Source: Candidatus Poribacteria bacterium (GTDB lineage Bacteria > Poribacteria > WGA-4E > WGA-3G). Taken from it: a DNA stretch of 64,000 bases. This document shows, in pieces, positions 51,540 through 60,399 of this stretch. The stretch is from assembly GCA_022827185.1 (NCBI GenBank), contig JAJDTM010000065.1:34157-98156 (forward strand). The letters are read 5' to 3'. The notes under the pieces are model-generated. The model saw only the letters and a program-made list of their open reading frames with translations. It did no database searches and had not been told where the DNA came from. Both the position numbers and the translations under genes were made by a program. Positions within the stretch are counted from its first letter, which is position 1. Every line of letters starts with the position of its first letter.

Positions 51540-53579
51540 CTACGAAAGCGAACGCGCGACCTGTTCGTGGACATAACACTCAAGCACATCACCGACCTGT
51601 AAATCGTCAAATGTCTCAATACCTATACCGCATTCGTAATTCGCCTGCACCTCATTCACATTATCCTTAAATCGACGCAGGGAGTTGACTTTCCCTTCGT
51701 GAATTAATCGATTGTCGCGCAAAATGCGAAGCGGCTGGTCATAAGTAATCCGTCCCCAATTGACGTAGCTGCCAGCGACTAAACCGAGGCGCGGTACTTT
51801 AAACAGTTCTCGAACTTCTGCCCGTCCAATGACGACTTCTCGTACTTCAGGATCGAGTAAGCCTTCCATAGCTGAACGGATATAGGAAATAAGTTCATAA
51901 ATAACGTTGTAGGTCCGGACATCAATCCCCTCAGTTTCCTTAGCTTGCACCGCTTCCGTCGTAGGATGAACATTGAAACCGACAACAATCGCATCAGATG
52001 CAGAGGCGAGCAAAATGTCAGTTTCGGTGATACCACCAACCGCTTGGTGGATAATGTTGATTTTAACTTCACCGGTACTTAAATCGAGTAACGATGAAGC
52101 AACGGCTTGTACGGACCCTTGCACATCGCCTTTAAGGACGACATTTAATTCTTTAATCTCGCCTTCCTGAATCTGTTGGAATAGATTTTCGAGACTGACA
52201 TGGCTATTAGCACCAAGTTTTTCGGTGCGGTACTGATCCTGACGGGTTTCGCTGATTAAGCGGGCATCTCTATCAGACTCTACGACGTAGAACCTGTCGC
52301 CTGCCTCCGGCACGCCAGTGAAACCGAGAACTTCAACAGGACGTGAGGGTCCCGCTTCCTTCAATCGTTTCCCAAGGTCATCCATCATTGCCCTAACTCT
52401 TCCTGAGTATCTACCGGAAACAAAAACATCGCCAACCCGCAATGTTCCAGATTGTACGAGAACCGTAGCAACGGCACCACGCCCTTTGTCTACTTCGGCT
52501 TCAATGATAACACCGCGCGCGAGCTTACTTGGGTTCGCCTTGAGTTCGAGGAGTGCCGCCTCCAACAGGAGCATCTCAAGCAAAAAGTCAATGCCTGTTC
52601 CTTCTGCCGCGGACGTTTCAACGCAAATTGTTTGTCCACCCCAATCTTCTGGCAGGAGTTCATGCTCTGACAATTGTTGTTTGATGTAGTCCGGACGCGC
52701 GCCGGGGACATCTATTTTGTTAATGGCGACCACGATAGGGACTTTCGCCGCTTTCGCGTGACTAATCGCCTCAATTGTCTGTGGCATGACACCGTCGTCA
52801 GCCGCAACAATCAGGACGACAATGTCCGTCACCTGTGCGCCGCGTGCTCGCATTGCGGTAAAGGCAGCGTGTCCAGGCGTATCCAAGAAAACAACACTTC
52901 CGCCCTCCAACGCTACATGATAAGCACCGATATGTTGAGTTATGTTCCCCGCCTCAGATTCACTGATATTTGATTGACGAATAGCATCTAAAAGAGAAGT
53001 TTTACCGTGGTCAACATGTCCCATAATTGTGACGACTGGCGCACGGGGTTTTAAAGATTCGGGCGGATCTGGTATCTCGACTAACAGTTCTTCCTCAAGT
53101 GTTGGTGATTTGACTGCTTCAAAATTCAGATGCTCTCCGAGCATCACAAGGGTATCGTAACCGAGCCGTTGATTTATATTCGCCATGACCTTCAACTTCA
53201 TGAGTTGCATAATCAAGGCAGGCGGTTGTAACGCAAGTGATACAGCGAGATCGGCAACAGTTGTGCCCTCTTCGATTTGTAATTTATCTGTTGTGTCAGG
53301 TGATGCGTCCGTGGGGGTTTCAACTGATTCTTCAAGTGTAGAAACGGCATCATCCTGCGGCTCGGCTATCAATTCGGATTCAATCAACGCGACGGTATCC
53401 GGATCAAGGGAACTCATATCTTTTTTACCGCGAACACCATGCTCTTCCAAGAGAGCAATAAGTTCCTTGGGTGTTAGGTTATATTGTTTTGCTAATTCAT
53501 AAACCCGCATCCCCTGATCCTGTTTCTCCTCACGATTACTTTTGGCAGATCTTCGCCGCTGTCGTGGGGCTTTGCTCAT
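51540..53579 (-). CDS. infB: Translation initiation factor IF-2
   Basis: GTPase that places initiator fMet-tRNA on the 30S subunit. 679 residues. The N-terminal winged-helix segment is VYELAKQYNLTPKELIALLE. The G-domain has G1 GHVDHGKTSLLDAI, G3 DTPGHAAFTAMRARG and G4 NKID. The beta-barrel domains II and IV follow to the end. The intrinsically disordered N-terminal region is short compared with E. coli IF2. The start at 53579 is chosen because GGAGG is seven bases upstream; the Met two codons earlier is too close to it. The start overlaps the rnpM stop region. Confidence 0.96.
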   Translation of the reverse strand: MSKAPRQRRRSAKSNREEKQDQGMRVYELAKQYNLTPKELIALLEEHGVRGKKDMSSLDPDTVALIESELIAEPQDDAVSTLEESVETPTDASPDTTDKLQIEEGTTVADLAVSLALQPPALIMQLMKLKVMANINQRLGYDTLVMLGEHLNFEAVKSPTLEEELLVEIPDPPESLKPRAPVVTIMGHVDHGKTSLLDAIRQSNISESEAGNITQHIGAYHVALEGGSVVFLDTPGHAAFTAMRARGAQVTDIVVLIVAADDGVMPQTIEAISHAKAAKVPIVVAINKIDVPGARPDYIKQQLSEHELLPEDWGGQTICVETSAAEGTGIDFLLEMLLLEAALLELKANPSKLARGVIIEAEVDKGRGAVATVLVQSGTLRVGDVFVSGRYSGRVRAMMDDLGKRLKEAGPSRPVEVLGFTGVPEAGDRFYVVESDRDARLISETRQDQYRTEKLGANSHVSLENLFQQIQEGEIKELNVVLKGDVQGSVQAVASSLLDLSTGEVKINIIHQAVGGITETDILLASASDAIVVGFNVHPTTEAVQAKETEGIDVRTYNVIYELISYIRSAMEGLLDPEVREVVIGRAEVRELFKVPRLGLVAGSYVNWGRITYDQPLRILRDNRLIHEGKVNSLRRFKDNVNEVQANYECGIGIETFDDLQVGDVLECYVHEQVARSLS

Positions 53580-53581
53580 GA

Positions 53582-53890
53582 TCATTCCTCCTTTTTTCCT
53601 ATTGTGCCAGCGGATTTTTCAGTCCATTCAAGAAGAACTTTTTCAAACCGCTCTATAACCTCGTTTCTCAGTTGCACACGTAACAAAGAATTAATCCGTC
53701 TCGGAGACTTAAATGCTTTCTGAATGCAGGGTTGAGAGGGGCAGACATAAGCCCCACGTCCGTGTAACTGCTTCCGGTTGTCAATTCGCAGGGTTTCGTC
53801 TTTCTGACCCACAAACCGAAGCAATGTTTTTTGCGAAAACTTACCACGGCACCCAATACAAGTGCGAATCACATCCTTCAACAACTTCAC
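53582..53890 (-). CDS. rnpM: YlxR/RnpM-family protein (DUF448)
   Basis: A 102-residue RNA-binding protein, reported elsewhere as a modulator of RNase P. IRTCIGCRGKFSQKTLLRFV contains the GCR-x-K motif, and HGRGAYVCPSQPCIQKAFKS contains GRGAY-x-C. The two CxxC-like pairs (CIGC and CPSQPC) are intact. It lies between nusA and infB in the standard order. Its stop is adjacent to the infB ribosome site. Confidence 0.93.
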   Translation of the reverse strand: MKLLKDVIRTCIGCRGKFSQKTLLRFVGQKDETLRIDNRKQLHGRGAYVCPSQPCIQKAFKSPRRINSLLRVQLRNEVIERFEKVLLEWTEKSAGTIGKKEE

Positions 53891-53969
53891 CCACTTTTTT
53901 GCCGCTTTAATTGGTAAGCCAACAATCTCCGTTTAGGTATCAAAGGTCCTAACAAGGAACCTTTACAGC

Positions 53970-55289
53970 CTATTTAGATTCATCATCAGAATCGTCATTT
54001 GCATCAGCAACGTCAAGCGTCTCAGCGTTCCCTTCAGCATCCACAACGGCTTCACTTTCCTCGTCAAGCCGCTTCGGTCTCTCGGCTTCAACAGTATCCG
54101 CGTCTGCCTCCACCTCAACATCCTCGTCTGTTGAATCAGGAGCATCAACAAGTGCCTGTTCTTGCGGGTTTTGATCAGAGCCGTCCTCTGCGCTATCTGG
54201 CACTGATGCATCTGTTCCATCAGGATCTTCCGATTTAAAGAGTTCGTCAATCGAAACAGCCGCTTCGGATTCGCCCTTTATGTCAACTTTCCATCCCGTC
54301 AATTTTGCGGCAAGCCGCGCGTTTTGTCCACGTTGACCGATCGCTAAGGAGAGTTGATCGTCTGGGACAATCACACGCGCGCTTTTATTTTCTTCGTCGA
54401 GTTCTACTCTGCGCACAACGACGCGCCCGAGCGCCTTAGAAATAAAAACACTGGCATCCTCGCTCCATTCAACCAGATCAATTTTTTCGTCATCAAGTTC
54501 GCTGATAATATTTTTGACGCGTATACCTTTGACCCCGACACACGTGCCGACAGGATCTATCCCTTCTTCAACTGCCTGAACAGCAATTTTCGTTCGATTG
54601 CCCGGATCACGTGCCACCGCCATAATACGGACCTGACCTTCATAGATTTCAGGGACTTCTTGTTCAAACAACACTGAGACAAGGTCTCGATGGGTTCGCG
54701 ATACGATAATAGGAGCACCGCGAGGTTCATTTTTCACCGACAGGATCAAACATTGCAAACGTTTACCGCGTTCGTAGTTGTGAGAGCGCGGCATCTCGCG
54801 AGGTGGTAAAAAGGCTTCTGTCTGTTCAAGATCTAAAATGATACCCCCACGCTCAAAACGCTGAACATAGCCAGTGACAACTTCACCCTCACGTCCCGCG
54901 AATTCCTGATAGATTTTTTCGCGTTCCGCCTGTTTGATTTTTTGGAAAAGGATCTGCCTTGCCAACTGTGCCGGAATCCGTCCGAATTCATCGGGATTAA
55001 TTTCGACGTTCAGCATCTGTCCAACCTCAACATCGGGCTGAAGTTCTTTAGCTTGCTCAATAGGGATCTCCGTGGAGAAATCACGCATAATCTCAACGAC
55101 CTGTTTAGGGACGTAGCAGCGTATATCACTCTTTTCCAAATTAATCTCAACAGAAACCTCGGCATCAGCCCCGTAAACCCGACGTGCGGCGGCACGGAGT
55201 GCTTCTTCTATTGCCTCAACAAAAACCTGCTCAGGTAAATCTGTCTGTGCTGTATTCTGACGAATAGCGTTTTGGAGATTTTCTAACAT
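53970..55289 (-). CDS. nusA: Transcription termination/antitermination protein NusA
   Basis: RNA polymerase-binding elongation factor. 439 residues from the Met at 55289. Order: N-terminal RNAP-binding domain (LPEQVFVEAIEEALRAAARR), S1 domain (GREGEVVTGYVQRFERGGII), KH1 (GNRTKIAVQAVEEGIDPVGT with CVGVKGIRV), KH2 (LAIGQRGQNARLAAKLTGWK). After about residue 345 the chain is a long acidic, low-complexity tail instead of acidic repeats. The open frame goes back to a TTG at 55328 preceded by AGGAT, so a 13-residue N-terminal extension cannot be excluded. Confidence 0.95.
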   Translation of the reverse strand: MLENLQNAIRQNTAQTDLPEQVFVEAIEEALRAAARRVYGADAEVSVEINLEKSDIRCYVPKQVVEIMRDFSTEIPIEQAKELQPDVEVGQMLNVEINPDEFGRIPAQLARQILFQKIKQAEREKIYQEFAGREGEVVTGYVQRFERGGIILDLEQTEAFLPPREMPRSHNYERGKRLQCLILSVKNEPRGAPIIVSRTHRDLVSVLFEQEVPEIYEGQVRIMAVARDPGNRTKIAVQAVEEGIDPVGTCVGVKGIRVKNIISELDDEKIDLVEWSEDASVFISKALGRVVVRRVELDEENKSARVIVPDDQLSLAIGQRGQNARLAAKLTGWKVDIKGESEAAVSIDELFKSEDPDGTDASVPDSAEDGSDQNPQEQALVDAPDSTDEDVEVEADADTVEAERPKRLDEESEAVVDAEGNAETLDVADANDDSDDESK

Positions 55290-55408
55290 GAGTAATGTTC
55301 GCGGTTTCTTTATAATATAGGTATGCAAATAATATCCTATATGATTTCAGTCCGCTCGCTCCTTTCCAATTCTTTTACAACTGGCAATATATTGTTTGTG
55401 CCTGCCAG

Positions 55409-55864
55409 TTACCATTTCAGGTGTATATGTGCCTTGCGAATCTGTGAAATTTGAACAGAGATGTTCTCTCCACCCGCCCGCGTCAAAATGACCCTTTCAG
55501 GATGAACCTCTACAATAACGCCCTGCACATGACGTTCCTGTCCATCTTCTGATTCGGAGGCAACTTCTATCTGAACGGTGCGTCCACAATTTCGCTGAAA
55601 ATCCCTGGCAGTTTGTAAAGGCCTATCTATTCCGGGTGAGGCGACCTCTAATTGTGTGTAGCCTGCTAACCACTCATGGACCTCCAAAATTGGGTGTACA
55701 ACGTGGTTCACCGCTTGGCAATCCACCACTGAAAGCCCATCTGGCTTGTAAATGAGCAGCCGCAAGGTCTGTCTGTGTGCTTCAACATCCACAAGTTCAA
55801 TGCCATCAAGTTCAAGCATCGGTGCTAACATCTCAATAATAGCGTTCTTCTCGGTTACTGTCAT
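55409..55864 (-). CDS. rimP: Ribosome maturation factor RimP
   Basis: 30S assembly factor, first enzyme-coding gene of the nusA operon. 151 residues from MTVTEKNAIIEMLAPMLELD. Family features: GIELVDVEAHRQTLRLLIYK, CQAVNHVVHPIL, LEVASPGIDRPLQTARDFQR (the SPGxDRPL motif), and a C-terminal SH3-like part ending QIRKAHIHLKW. The longer frame begins at a TTG inside a terminator-like hairpin and is rejected. No clear ribosome site precedes the ATG. Confidence 0.93.
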   Translation of the reverse strand: MTVTEKNAIIEMLAPMLELDGIELVDVEAHRQTLRLLIYKPDGLSVVDCQAVNHVVHPILEVHEWLAGYTQLEVASPGIDRPLQTARDFQRNCGRTVQIEVASESEDGQERHVQGVIVEVHPERVILTRAGGENISVQISQIRKAHIHLKW

Positions 55865-55872
55865 TTCTATAT

Positions 55873-55912
55873 AAAAAAACGCGAAATGTCCCAATAATAG
55901 AGGCCCCTCGCG
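55873..55912 (-). terminator. Attenuator-like hairpin before rimP
   Basis: On the minus strand CGCGA (55912-55908) pairs with TCGCG (55884-55880), followed at once by seven T and then the rimP start 8 bp later. GAGG/CCTC inside can form an inner stem. The 5-bp outer stem is short, so termination strength is uncertain. Confidence 0.4.
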
Positions 55913-55918
55913 GTTCGT

Positions 55919-55960
55919 TTATGTTGTATCAGACAGATGAGAGAAGTAGCACTGAGGCAC
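55919..55960 (-). CDS. Possible 13-residue leader peptide before rimP
   Basis: A GTG start at 55960 is preceded eight bases upstream by an excellent AGGAGG. The frame reads MPQCYFSHLSDTT and stops at 55919. It lies between the candidate promoter and the terminator-like hairpin, the layout of an attenuation leader. No run of one amino acid suggests which signal it would sense. It may be fortuitous. Confidence 0.3.
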   Translation of the reverse strand: MPQCYFSHLSDTT

Positions 55961-55990
55961 GAGTGTCTCCTCCTAATTTCAATCTGCTGC

Positions 55991-56020
55991 ACTATACAAC
56001 TTCTACCGATTGCCAAGCAA
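55991..56020 (-). promoter_or_regulatory. Candidate promoter of the rimP-nusA-infB operon
   Basis: TTGCTT (56020-56015), 18-bp spacer, TATAGT (55996-55991) on the minus strand. It is the best pair in the region and sits 17 bp before the AGGAGG of the leader ORF. Confidence 0.4.
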
Positions 56021-56275
56021 CGGTGTATTAATTCTCGTACATTACCTATAGTGTTACATAACAATATACGTTTCCCTGTTTTTAGTCAAACCCGTTTGCC
56101 TGTCCAAAATCTAAGATTACAAACTAATGCGGTTGCAAGCGAAAACTCGATGCTCAAAGTAAAATCGACAGAGATTATGACATAATTGTATCATATCTTC
56201 TGATATAAGTCAAATTAAAAGTCTTTACCCGTCCAGATTGGTTTAGAAATCATACCTTTTTTTAGAAAAATACGT

Positions 56276-56281
56276 TACAAT
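56276..56281 (+). promoter_or_regulatory. -10 element close to the YdjM-like gene start
   Basis: TACAAT ends seven bases before the ATG at 56289, which again suggests a leaderless mRNA. No good -35 is present 16-18 bp upstream (T-rich), and no ribosome site exists before the ATG. Confidence 0.35.
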
Positions 56282-56288
56282 ATGTACC

Positions 56289-56909
56289 ATGAGTATGTTT
56301 CGTGAACACTGGATCGGCGGGTTAGTCGCTTACAGTACTTTTTTCATCGTATCGCTTATTGCTACCTTCGCTGTGCCAATCTTTTACGACGGCGTGCCGC
56401 AAGCGTGGAATCCAACGATTCCACCGGTGAGCGACCTTATAAAAATCATCGGCTGTTTTGCTGTCGCCGTGCTGTTCGGACTGTGGCCAGATGTTGACAT
56501 CAAAAGCAAGAGCCAAAAGATTTTTTATAGGGTGCTGTTTGTCCTGAACGTGGTACTGATTGTTTTCTTGCAGAAGTATCTCGAATCCGCGCTATTGGGG
56601 CTATTCGCGATGCTCCCGATTATGAGCAGGCACCGTGGTTGGACACACGCCAGAATTACGATGATGCTGCTCCCAGTTGTATTTCTGTTAATTCCAATTT
56701 ATACTGGCTATCCAGAATGGAAATCAACTGGTAATCTTGTGGATCATTTTAATGCGTTACGGGATTGGGATCACCTACCGTCCGCTATCCTGAGCGGTCT
56801 ACCATTTTATGTAGCAGGTTTCATCGGCTATGCGACGCACCTGTATTTAGACGGCATCCTATTTCACTCGCGGAAATCACAACGACAGAAGGCGCGGGCA
56901 AATCAATGA
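56289..56909 (+). CDS. Membrane-bound metal-dependent hydrolase, YdjM/DUF457-like
   Basis: 206 residues with about five membrane segments. Metal-binding-type motifs of the YdjM family are spread over the helices: LFGLWPDVDIKSK, SRHRGWTHARITMM and GYATHLYLDGILFHS. Proteins of this family are called inner-membrane hydrolases; substrates are unknown. The stop overlaps the cca start (ATGA), so the two are coupled. The gene is preceded by a -10 with no leader. Confidence 0.82.
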   Translation: MSMFREHWIGGLVAYSTFFIVSLIATFAVPIFYDGVPQAWNPTIPPVSDLIKIIGCFAVAVLFGLWPDVDIKSKSQKIFYRVLFVLNVVLIVFLQKYLESALLGLFAMLPIMSRHRGWTHARITMMLLPVVFLLIPIYTGYPEWKSTGNLVDHFNALRDWDHLPSAILSGLPFYVAGFIGYATHLYLDGILFHSRKSQRQKARANQ

Positions 56910-58246
56910 ACACAACAACTGAAACGCTGCAAGAAATATTTGGCAATCAAACTATGCAGGCATTGGGTAATTTTGCCAATGCGCGAGGCGTACGCCTCTA
57001 TCTCGTCGGTGGCAGCGTGAGAGATCTGTTACTCAAACGTCAAACAGCAGATATTGATTTCGCCTTAGCCTCGGATGCGATTCGGTTTGCCAAGGCGTTT
57101 GCCAACAGCATCGGCGCAATTTGCATCGCGCTTGAAAAAAACCCGTCCACCGCCCGTGTAATTGTCAAGCAACATGACGCTTCGCAGAGACCGTCTCTCA
57201 GCATGGATTTTGCGCAATTCCGGGCCGCATCGCTCACTGAGGACTTACGTTTGCGGGACCTGACAATCAATGCAATGGCAATTGCGTTTGAAAATATGGC
57301 ATCGGTTACACATAACACATGTGAACAAAATTCCTTTCAGGTGATTGACCCATGCGGCGGTATGAAAGACTTAGAGATAGGTTTGCTCCAATTTCTGAGT
57401 GAACAGGTCGTACGAGCGGATCCTGCTCGCTTACTGCGAATTTATAGATTCGCAGCACAGTTGGATTTCAAGATTTCTGAAGGTGCCATTGATTTGGTAA
57501 CAAAGCATCGATCACTACTATCTAACGTAGCGTCGGAACGATGTCGCGACGAACTGATGAAAATTTTAAGTGTTAAAAAAGCGACTCCATACCTACAACA
57601 AATGGAAGCTGTCGGATTACTGGCGCAAGTCCTTCCGTCTATAAAAGCAACATGTATACCTTGGCGTTCACTTGAAAATTTTGAGGAAAACCCAATCCCG
57701 ATAGAATTCCATGTACACCGGAACCAAATTAATGGCTATCTTCGAGAAGAACTCGGGGACGGAGTCAATCGGCGTTCTTTAATCAAGCTGAGTCTACTCT
57801 TGGGAGATAACCTCACAGATGTCGATGTCCATCTTCGATTGAGCCGTAAAGCGACACAATTGATGAAAATTCTTCTCAGCGGTAGCAAAGTACTTAAAAA
57901 TAAGAATCCGCAATTGACCCACAAACAGATAACTCACTTTTTCAGCACTTACGCATTCGACCGGTGGGGCGTGCTTCTCTATGCGGCAGCGTCACATTCG
58001 ATTGACCCGGCATCACTGAAACAGATTGCGGACGCGTACGATAAACATATTCTGCCGATTTACAAACAGGGTAAGCTCATCACTGGAAAGGATTTGATTA
58101 AGAAATTTAAGTTGAAAAGAGGGAAACGGATCGGATGGTTGCTACAAGAGATTGAAAGACGCCGGTTTAATGGCGAAATCCGAACGCGTGAGGAAGCACT
58201 TGACACCGTAGCGGCGTTAATTCAGCAGTCCAATCGTTCTCCTTGA
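56906..58246 (+). CDS. cca: CCA tRNA nucleotidyltransferase / poly(A) polymerase family
   Basis: Class II nucleotidyltransferase that adds or repairs the 3' CCA of tRNAs. 446 residues. The catalytic head shows YLVGGSVRDLLLKRQTADID with the metal-binding D-x-D in ADIDFALAS. Further blocks are EDLRLRDLTINAMAIAFENM and DPARLLRIYRFAAQLDFKIS, then KHRSLLSNVASERCRDELMK. The C-terminal half lacks an HD phosphohydrolase motif. The start at 56906 is chosen for the ATGA overlap; the frame is open 47 codons further through the YdjM-like gene. A CCA-adding versus A-adding role cannot be separated by eye. Its stop is one base from the convergent TVP38 gene. Confidence 0.9.
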   Translation: MNTTTETLQEIFGNQTMQALGNFANARGVRLYLVGGSVRDLLLKRQTADIDFALASDAIRFAKAFANSIGAICIALEKNPSTARVIVKQHDASQRPSLSMDFAQFRAASLTEDLRLRDLTINAMAIAFENMASVTHNTCEQNSFQVIDPCGGMKDLEIGLLQFLSEQVVRADPARLLRIYRFAAQLDFKISEGAIDLVTKHRSLLSNVASERCRDELMKILSVKKATPYLQQMEAVGLLAQVLPSIKATCIPWRSLENFEENPIPIEFHVHRNQINGYLREELGDGVNRRSLIKLSLLLGDNLTDVDVHLRLSRKATQLMKILLSGSKVLKNKNPQLTHKQITHFFSTYAFDRWGVLLYAAASHSIDPASLKQIADAYDKHILPIYKQGKLITGKDLIKKFKLKRGKRIGWLLQEIERRRFNGEIRTREEALDTVAALIQQSNRSP

Positions 58247-58247
58247 G

Positions 58248-58922
58248 CTACAATTTCGTTTGATATTTTCGTAGCAATTTCGGAACCAACGACAGCAAGA
58301 GCATAAGCACGCCAGCAATTCCGAGATAGAGCAGCGTCTTCCAAACATCGCCTTCACCGCTAACAAACGCGCCACCGAACTGGACAAACACTGCCGTCCC
58401 GGGTAACATAAAGATAGCGGAGACAAGCACAAAAGTGGAAAACCGGATACTCGTTAGCCCGTAGGCGTAGTTTTGAAGGTTAAACGGAAAAATAGGAACC
58501 AAGCGTGTAAACATTAAAATACGCCATCCCTGTTCTTCAACCTGTTCATCTATCTTACGGAACTGGGCATTGTCTTTGACCCAACCCTCAACAAGGTCGC
58601 GAGCAACGTAACGGGCAATCAGGAAAGCAACAGAGACGGAAATAATAGAGGCTACGGAAGCGTAGAAAACCCCCCACAACGGTCCGAAGATGAAACCCGC
58701 TAATACGGTTACTGGAGTACCGGGCAGAAAGAAGACAGTAGACACAAGGTAAAGTCCCATATAGACTAACGGGGCTATTCTCCCGAAACTCGTCACCCAC
58801 GTTTTGATCTTCGGGACGTTTTCCAACCGAATATCGTCTGTTATGCCATAGTGCCTTAATACAAGATAAACTACCGCAACAATGCCGACAGCAATAAGAA
58901 TTTTAATGATGCTATTTCTCAT
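58248..58922 (-). CDS. TVP38/TMEM64-family (DedA-like) membrane protein
   Basis: 224 residues, about six hydrophobic segments. The VTT-domain pattern is clear: STVFFLPGTPVTVLAGFIFG, PLWGVFYASVASIISVSVAF, LIARYVARDLVEGW, LMFTRLVPIFPFNLQNYAYG and VLVSAIFMLPGTAVFVQFGG. Members move or scramble lipids between leaflets; the bacterial role is poorly defined. It overlaps the end of the large coiled-coil membrane protein gene by 11 bp, so the two are probably translated together. Confidence 0.88.
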   Translation of the reverse strand: MRNSIIKILIAVGIVAVVYLVLRHYGITDDIRLENVPKIKTWVTSFGRIAPLVYMGLYLVSTVFFLPGTPVTVLAGFIFGPLWGVFYASVASIISVSVAFLIARYVARDLVEGWVKDNAQFRKIDEQVEEQGWRILMFTRLVPIFPFNLQNYAYGLTSIRFSTFVLVSAIFMLPGTAVFVQFGGAFVSGEGDVWKTLLYLGIAGVLMLLLSLVPKLLRKYQTKL

Positions 58923-60399
58923 TTTCTTCTGAAATTGCCTCCAAATAAGCCTTTATCTGCGCCCGATACCGGACAGGAATACGGTTACTTTCTACGGCTT
59001 CAGCATAGGCGCGCGACGTGTTGAGGACAACTTCGCTGAAGGGCAAATAGGTGGGGGCATCGTCGCTAACCTCACCTGTAAAAACCTCAGAGAAACCTTC
59101 CGCAGTACCTGAGACCCCGGTCGTAAGCGTCAACGCTTCTCCATTCGTCTGTAAGATTGGTGTTGCCTCACCCGTGAGAGGTGATGTAGCATCTCCACCG
59201 TCTGCTTCGTTCTCTGTTTTGCCTGCATCGCCTGTCTGTGCTTCTGATTGCAGATCGGGATTCGATGTGCTTTCAAGGGTTCCTTGTGTTTCGGTGGTCC
59301 CCGCATCTTGTCCAGGCGCGCCATCACTATTCGCAATTCCGCCGCCTGCAGATTCCGTTTCAATCGTCGCTAATGCTAACGCCTTCTGGCTTGCCGTGAG
59401 TTGTGCCTCCAGTTGCGTCAGATCCGTTGACTTTTCCATCTCCTCAAGTGCGGCAATGATGTCCTGCAAGGTCTCCGGTGTAACAGCCTGCCCCTGAACC
59501 TGATTCAGCGAATCACCGAGCGCGCCTTTTGGCAGCCCTTGTGCCAAGCGTTCAAAAAGACGCATCAGTTCCGCTTGGAGTTCTGGCGGTATCTCAGCCT
59601 GTTCAGCGACGGTTTTCAGTTCCATAGCGAGCTGGTTCGCATCCATACCCTGAAAATTCTGACTTGCTGCTGTGGCTTCGGTGATAGCACGCTGTTCTGA
59701 CTGCTGTTTACGAACCTCTTTTTTTAGGTCGCTGAGATGTCTTTGTGCCGTGTCAAGATCTTTTGCTGTTTTCAACCGATTCACAGTATCTGTGATTTGC
59801 TTCTGTAGGGTTGAATTCTTGACCTGTTTTCCATCAAGACGCTGAGCAGCTTTATCTAAAACCCCTTGCTGTAGGTCCGTGAGTGGTTGCGGTACTTCAT
59901 AGAAGCGCGGAATAGCGAAAGAAAGTCCAATCAACAACAACGGGATTGGAAACAGTTTCAGGCACATCGGCACACGATATGGACTTACCTCCGCGATCTC
60001 TAAGGTTACCGCGGTCTCTACAGCATCTCGGATTTGGAGTTGTGCGAACTCGCCTTGCGGATCGGTTTGCATTAACCCAAACGCTGTACCGAGACGCTCG
60101 CGAAGTCCCATTTTTTCGTCAACAGCACGCGCCACAGACAGCAAATCTTTCCGGTGTCTGACACTAAGACATATACCTACAATCAACGCCACAGCCACGA
60201 CAATCCAACTGATATTCAGCATTTGCATCGGTAGGAGAATCATTCGGTTCAGAAGGAACAGCATAGCAAGCAGAACAAGACCACAGAAAAACGCAGCTGC
60301 AATTTTCTGTAAGAGGACTTGCCGATACATTCTACCACGAATATCGGTTAGACAATTCTTGATGCGTTGTACATCTTGGTTGCGTTCAGAATTTACCAT
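58912..60399 (-). CDS. Large membrane protein with coiled-coil and low-complexity regions, unknown
   Basis: 495 residues. Two hydrophobic helices near residues 33-50 and 60-78 and a third near 150-162 anchor an N-terminal domain (with AVDEKMGLRERLGTAFGLM between). A long charged coiled coil spans about 170-260, and a helical Gln/Leu-rich part reaches 340. Then comes an acidic Gly/Thr/Ala-rich linker, and a short conserved-looking end (PYRARIKAYLEAI-like: VRYRAQIKAYLEAISEE). The layout recalls membrane proteins encoded near BatA/MoxR-type loci, but no such genes are here. I assign no function. The ATG overlaps the GT9 stop as ATGGTAA. Confidence 0.65.
   Translation of the reverse strand: MVNSERNQDVQRIKNCLTDIRGRMYRQVLLQKIAAAFFCGLVLLAMLFLLNRMILLPMQMLNISWIVVAVALIVGICLSVRHRKDLLSVARAVDEKMGLRERLGTAFGLMQTDPQGEFAQLQIRDAVETAVTLEIAEVSPYRVPMCLKLFPIPLLLIGLSFAIPRFYEVPQPLTDLQQGVLDKAAQRLDGKQVKNSTLQKQITDTVNRLKTAKDLDTAQRHLSDLKKEVRKQQSEQRAITEATAASQNFQGMDANQLAMELKTVAEQAEIPPELQAELMRLFERLAQGLPKGALGDSLNQVQGQAVTPETLQDIIAALEEMEKSTDLTQLEAQLTASQKALALATIETESAGGGIANSDGAPGQDAGTTETQGTLESTSNPDLQSEAQTGDAGKTENEADGGDATSPLTGEATPILQTNGEALTLTTGVSGTAEGFSEVFTGEVSDDAPTYLPFSEVVLNTSRAYAEAVESNRIPVRYRAQIKAYLEAISEENEK

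Larger units (their letters stand above)
55865..56288. other. 424-bp divergent intergenic region (rimP operon / ydjM-like gene)
   Basis: It holds the candidate rimP promoter, a possible 13-codon leader ORF and a terminator-like hairpin on the minus strand, and a -10 for the plus-strand gene close to 56281. Between about 56021 and 56270 I see only AT-rich sequence without a gene or strong repeat. Confidence 0.5.
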
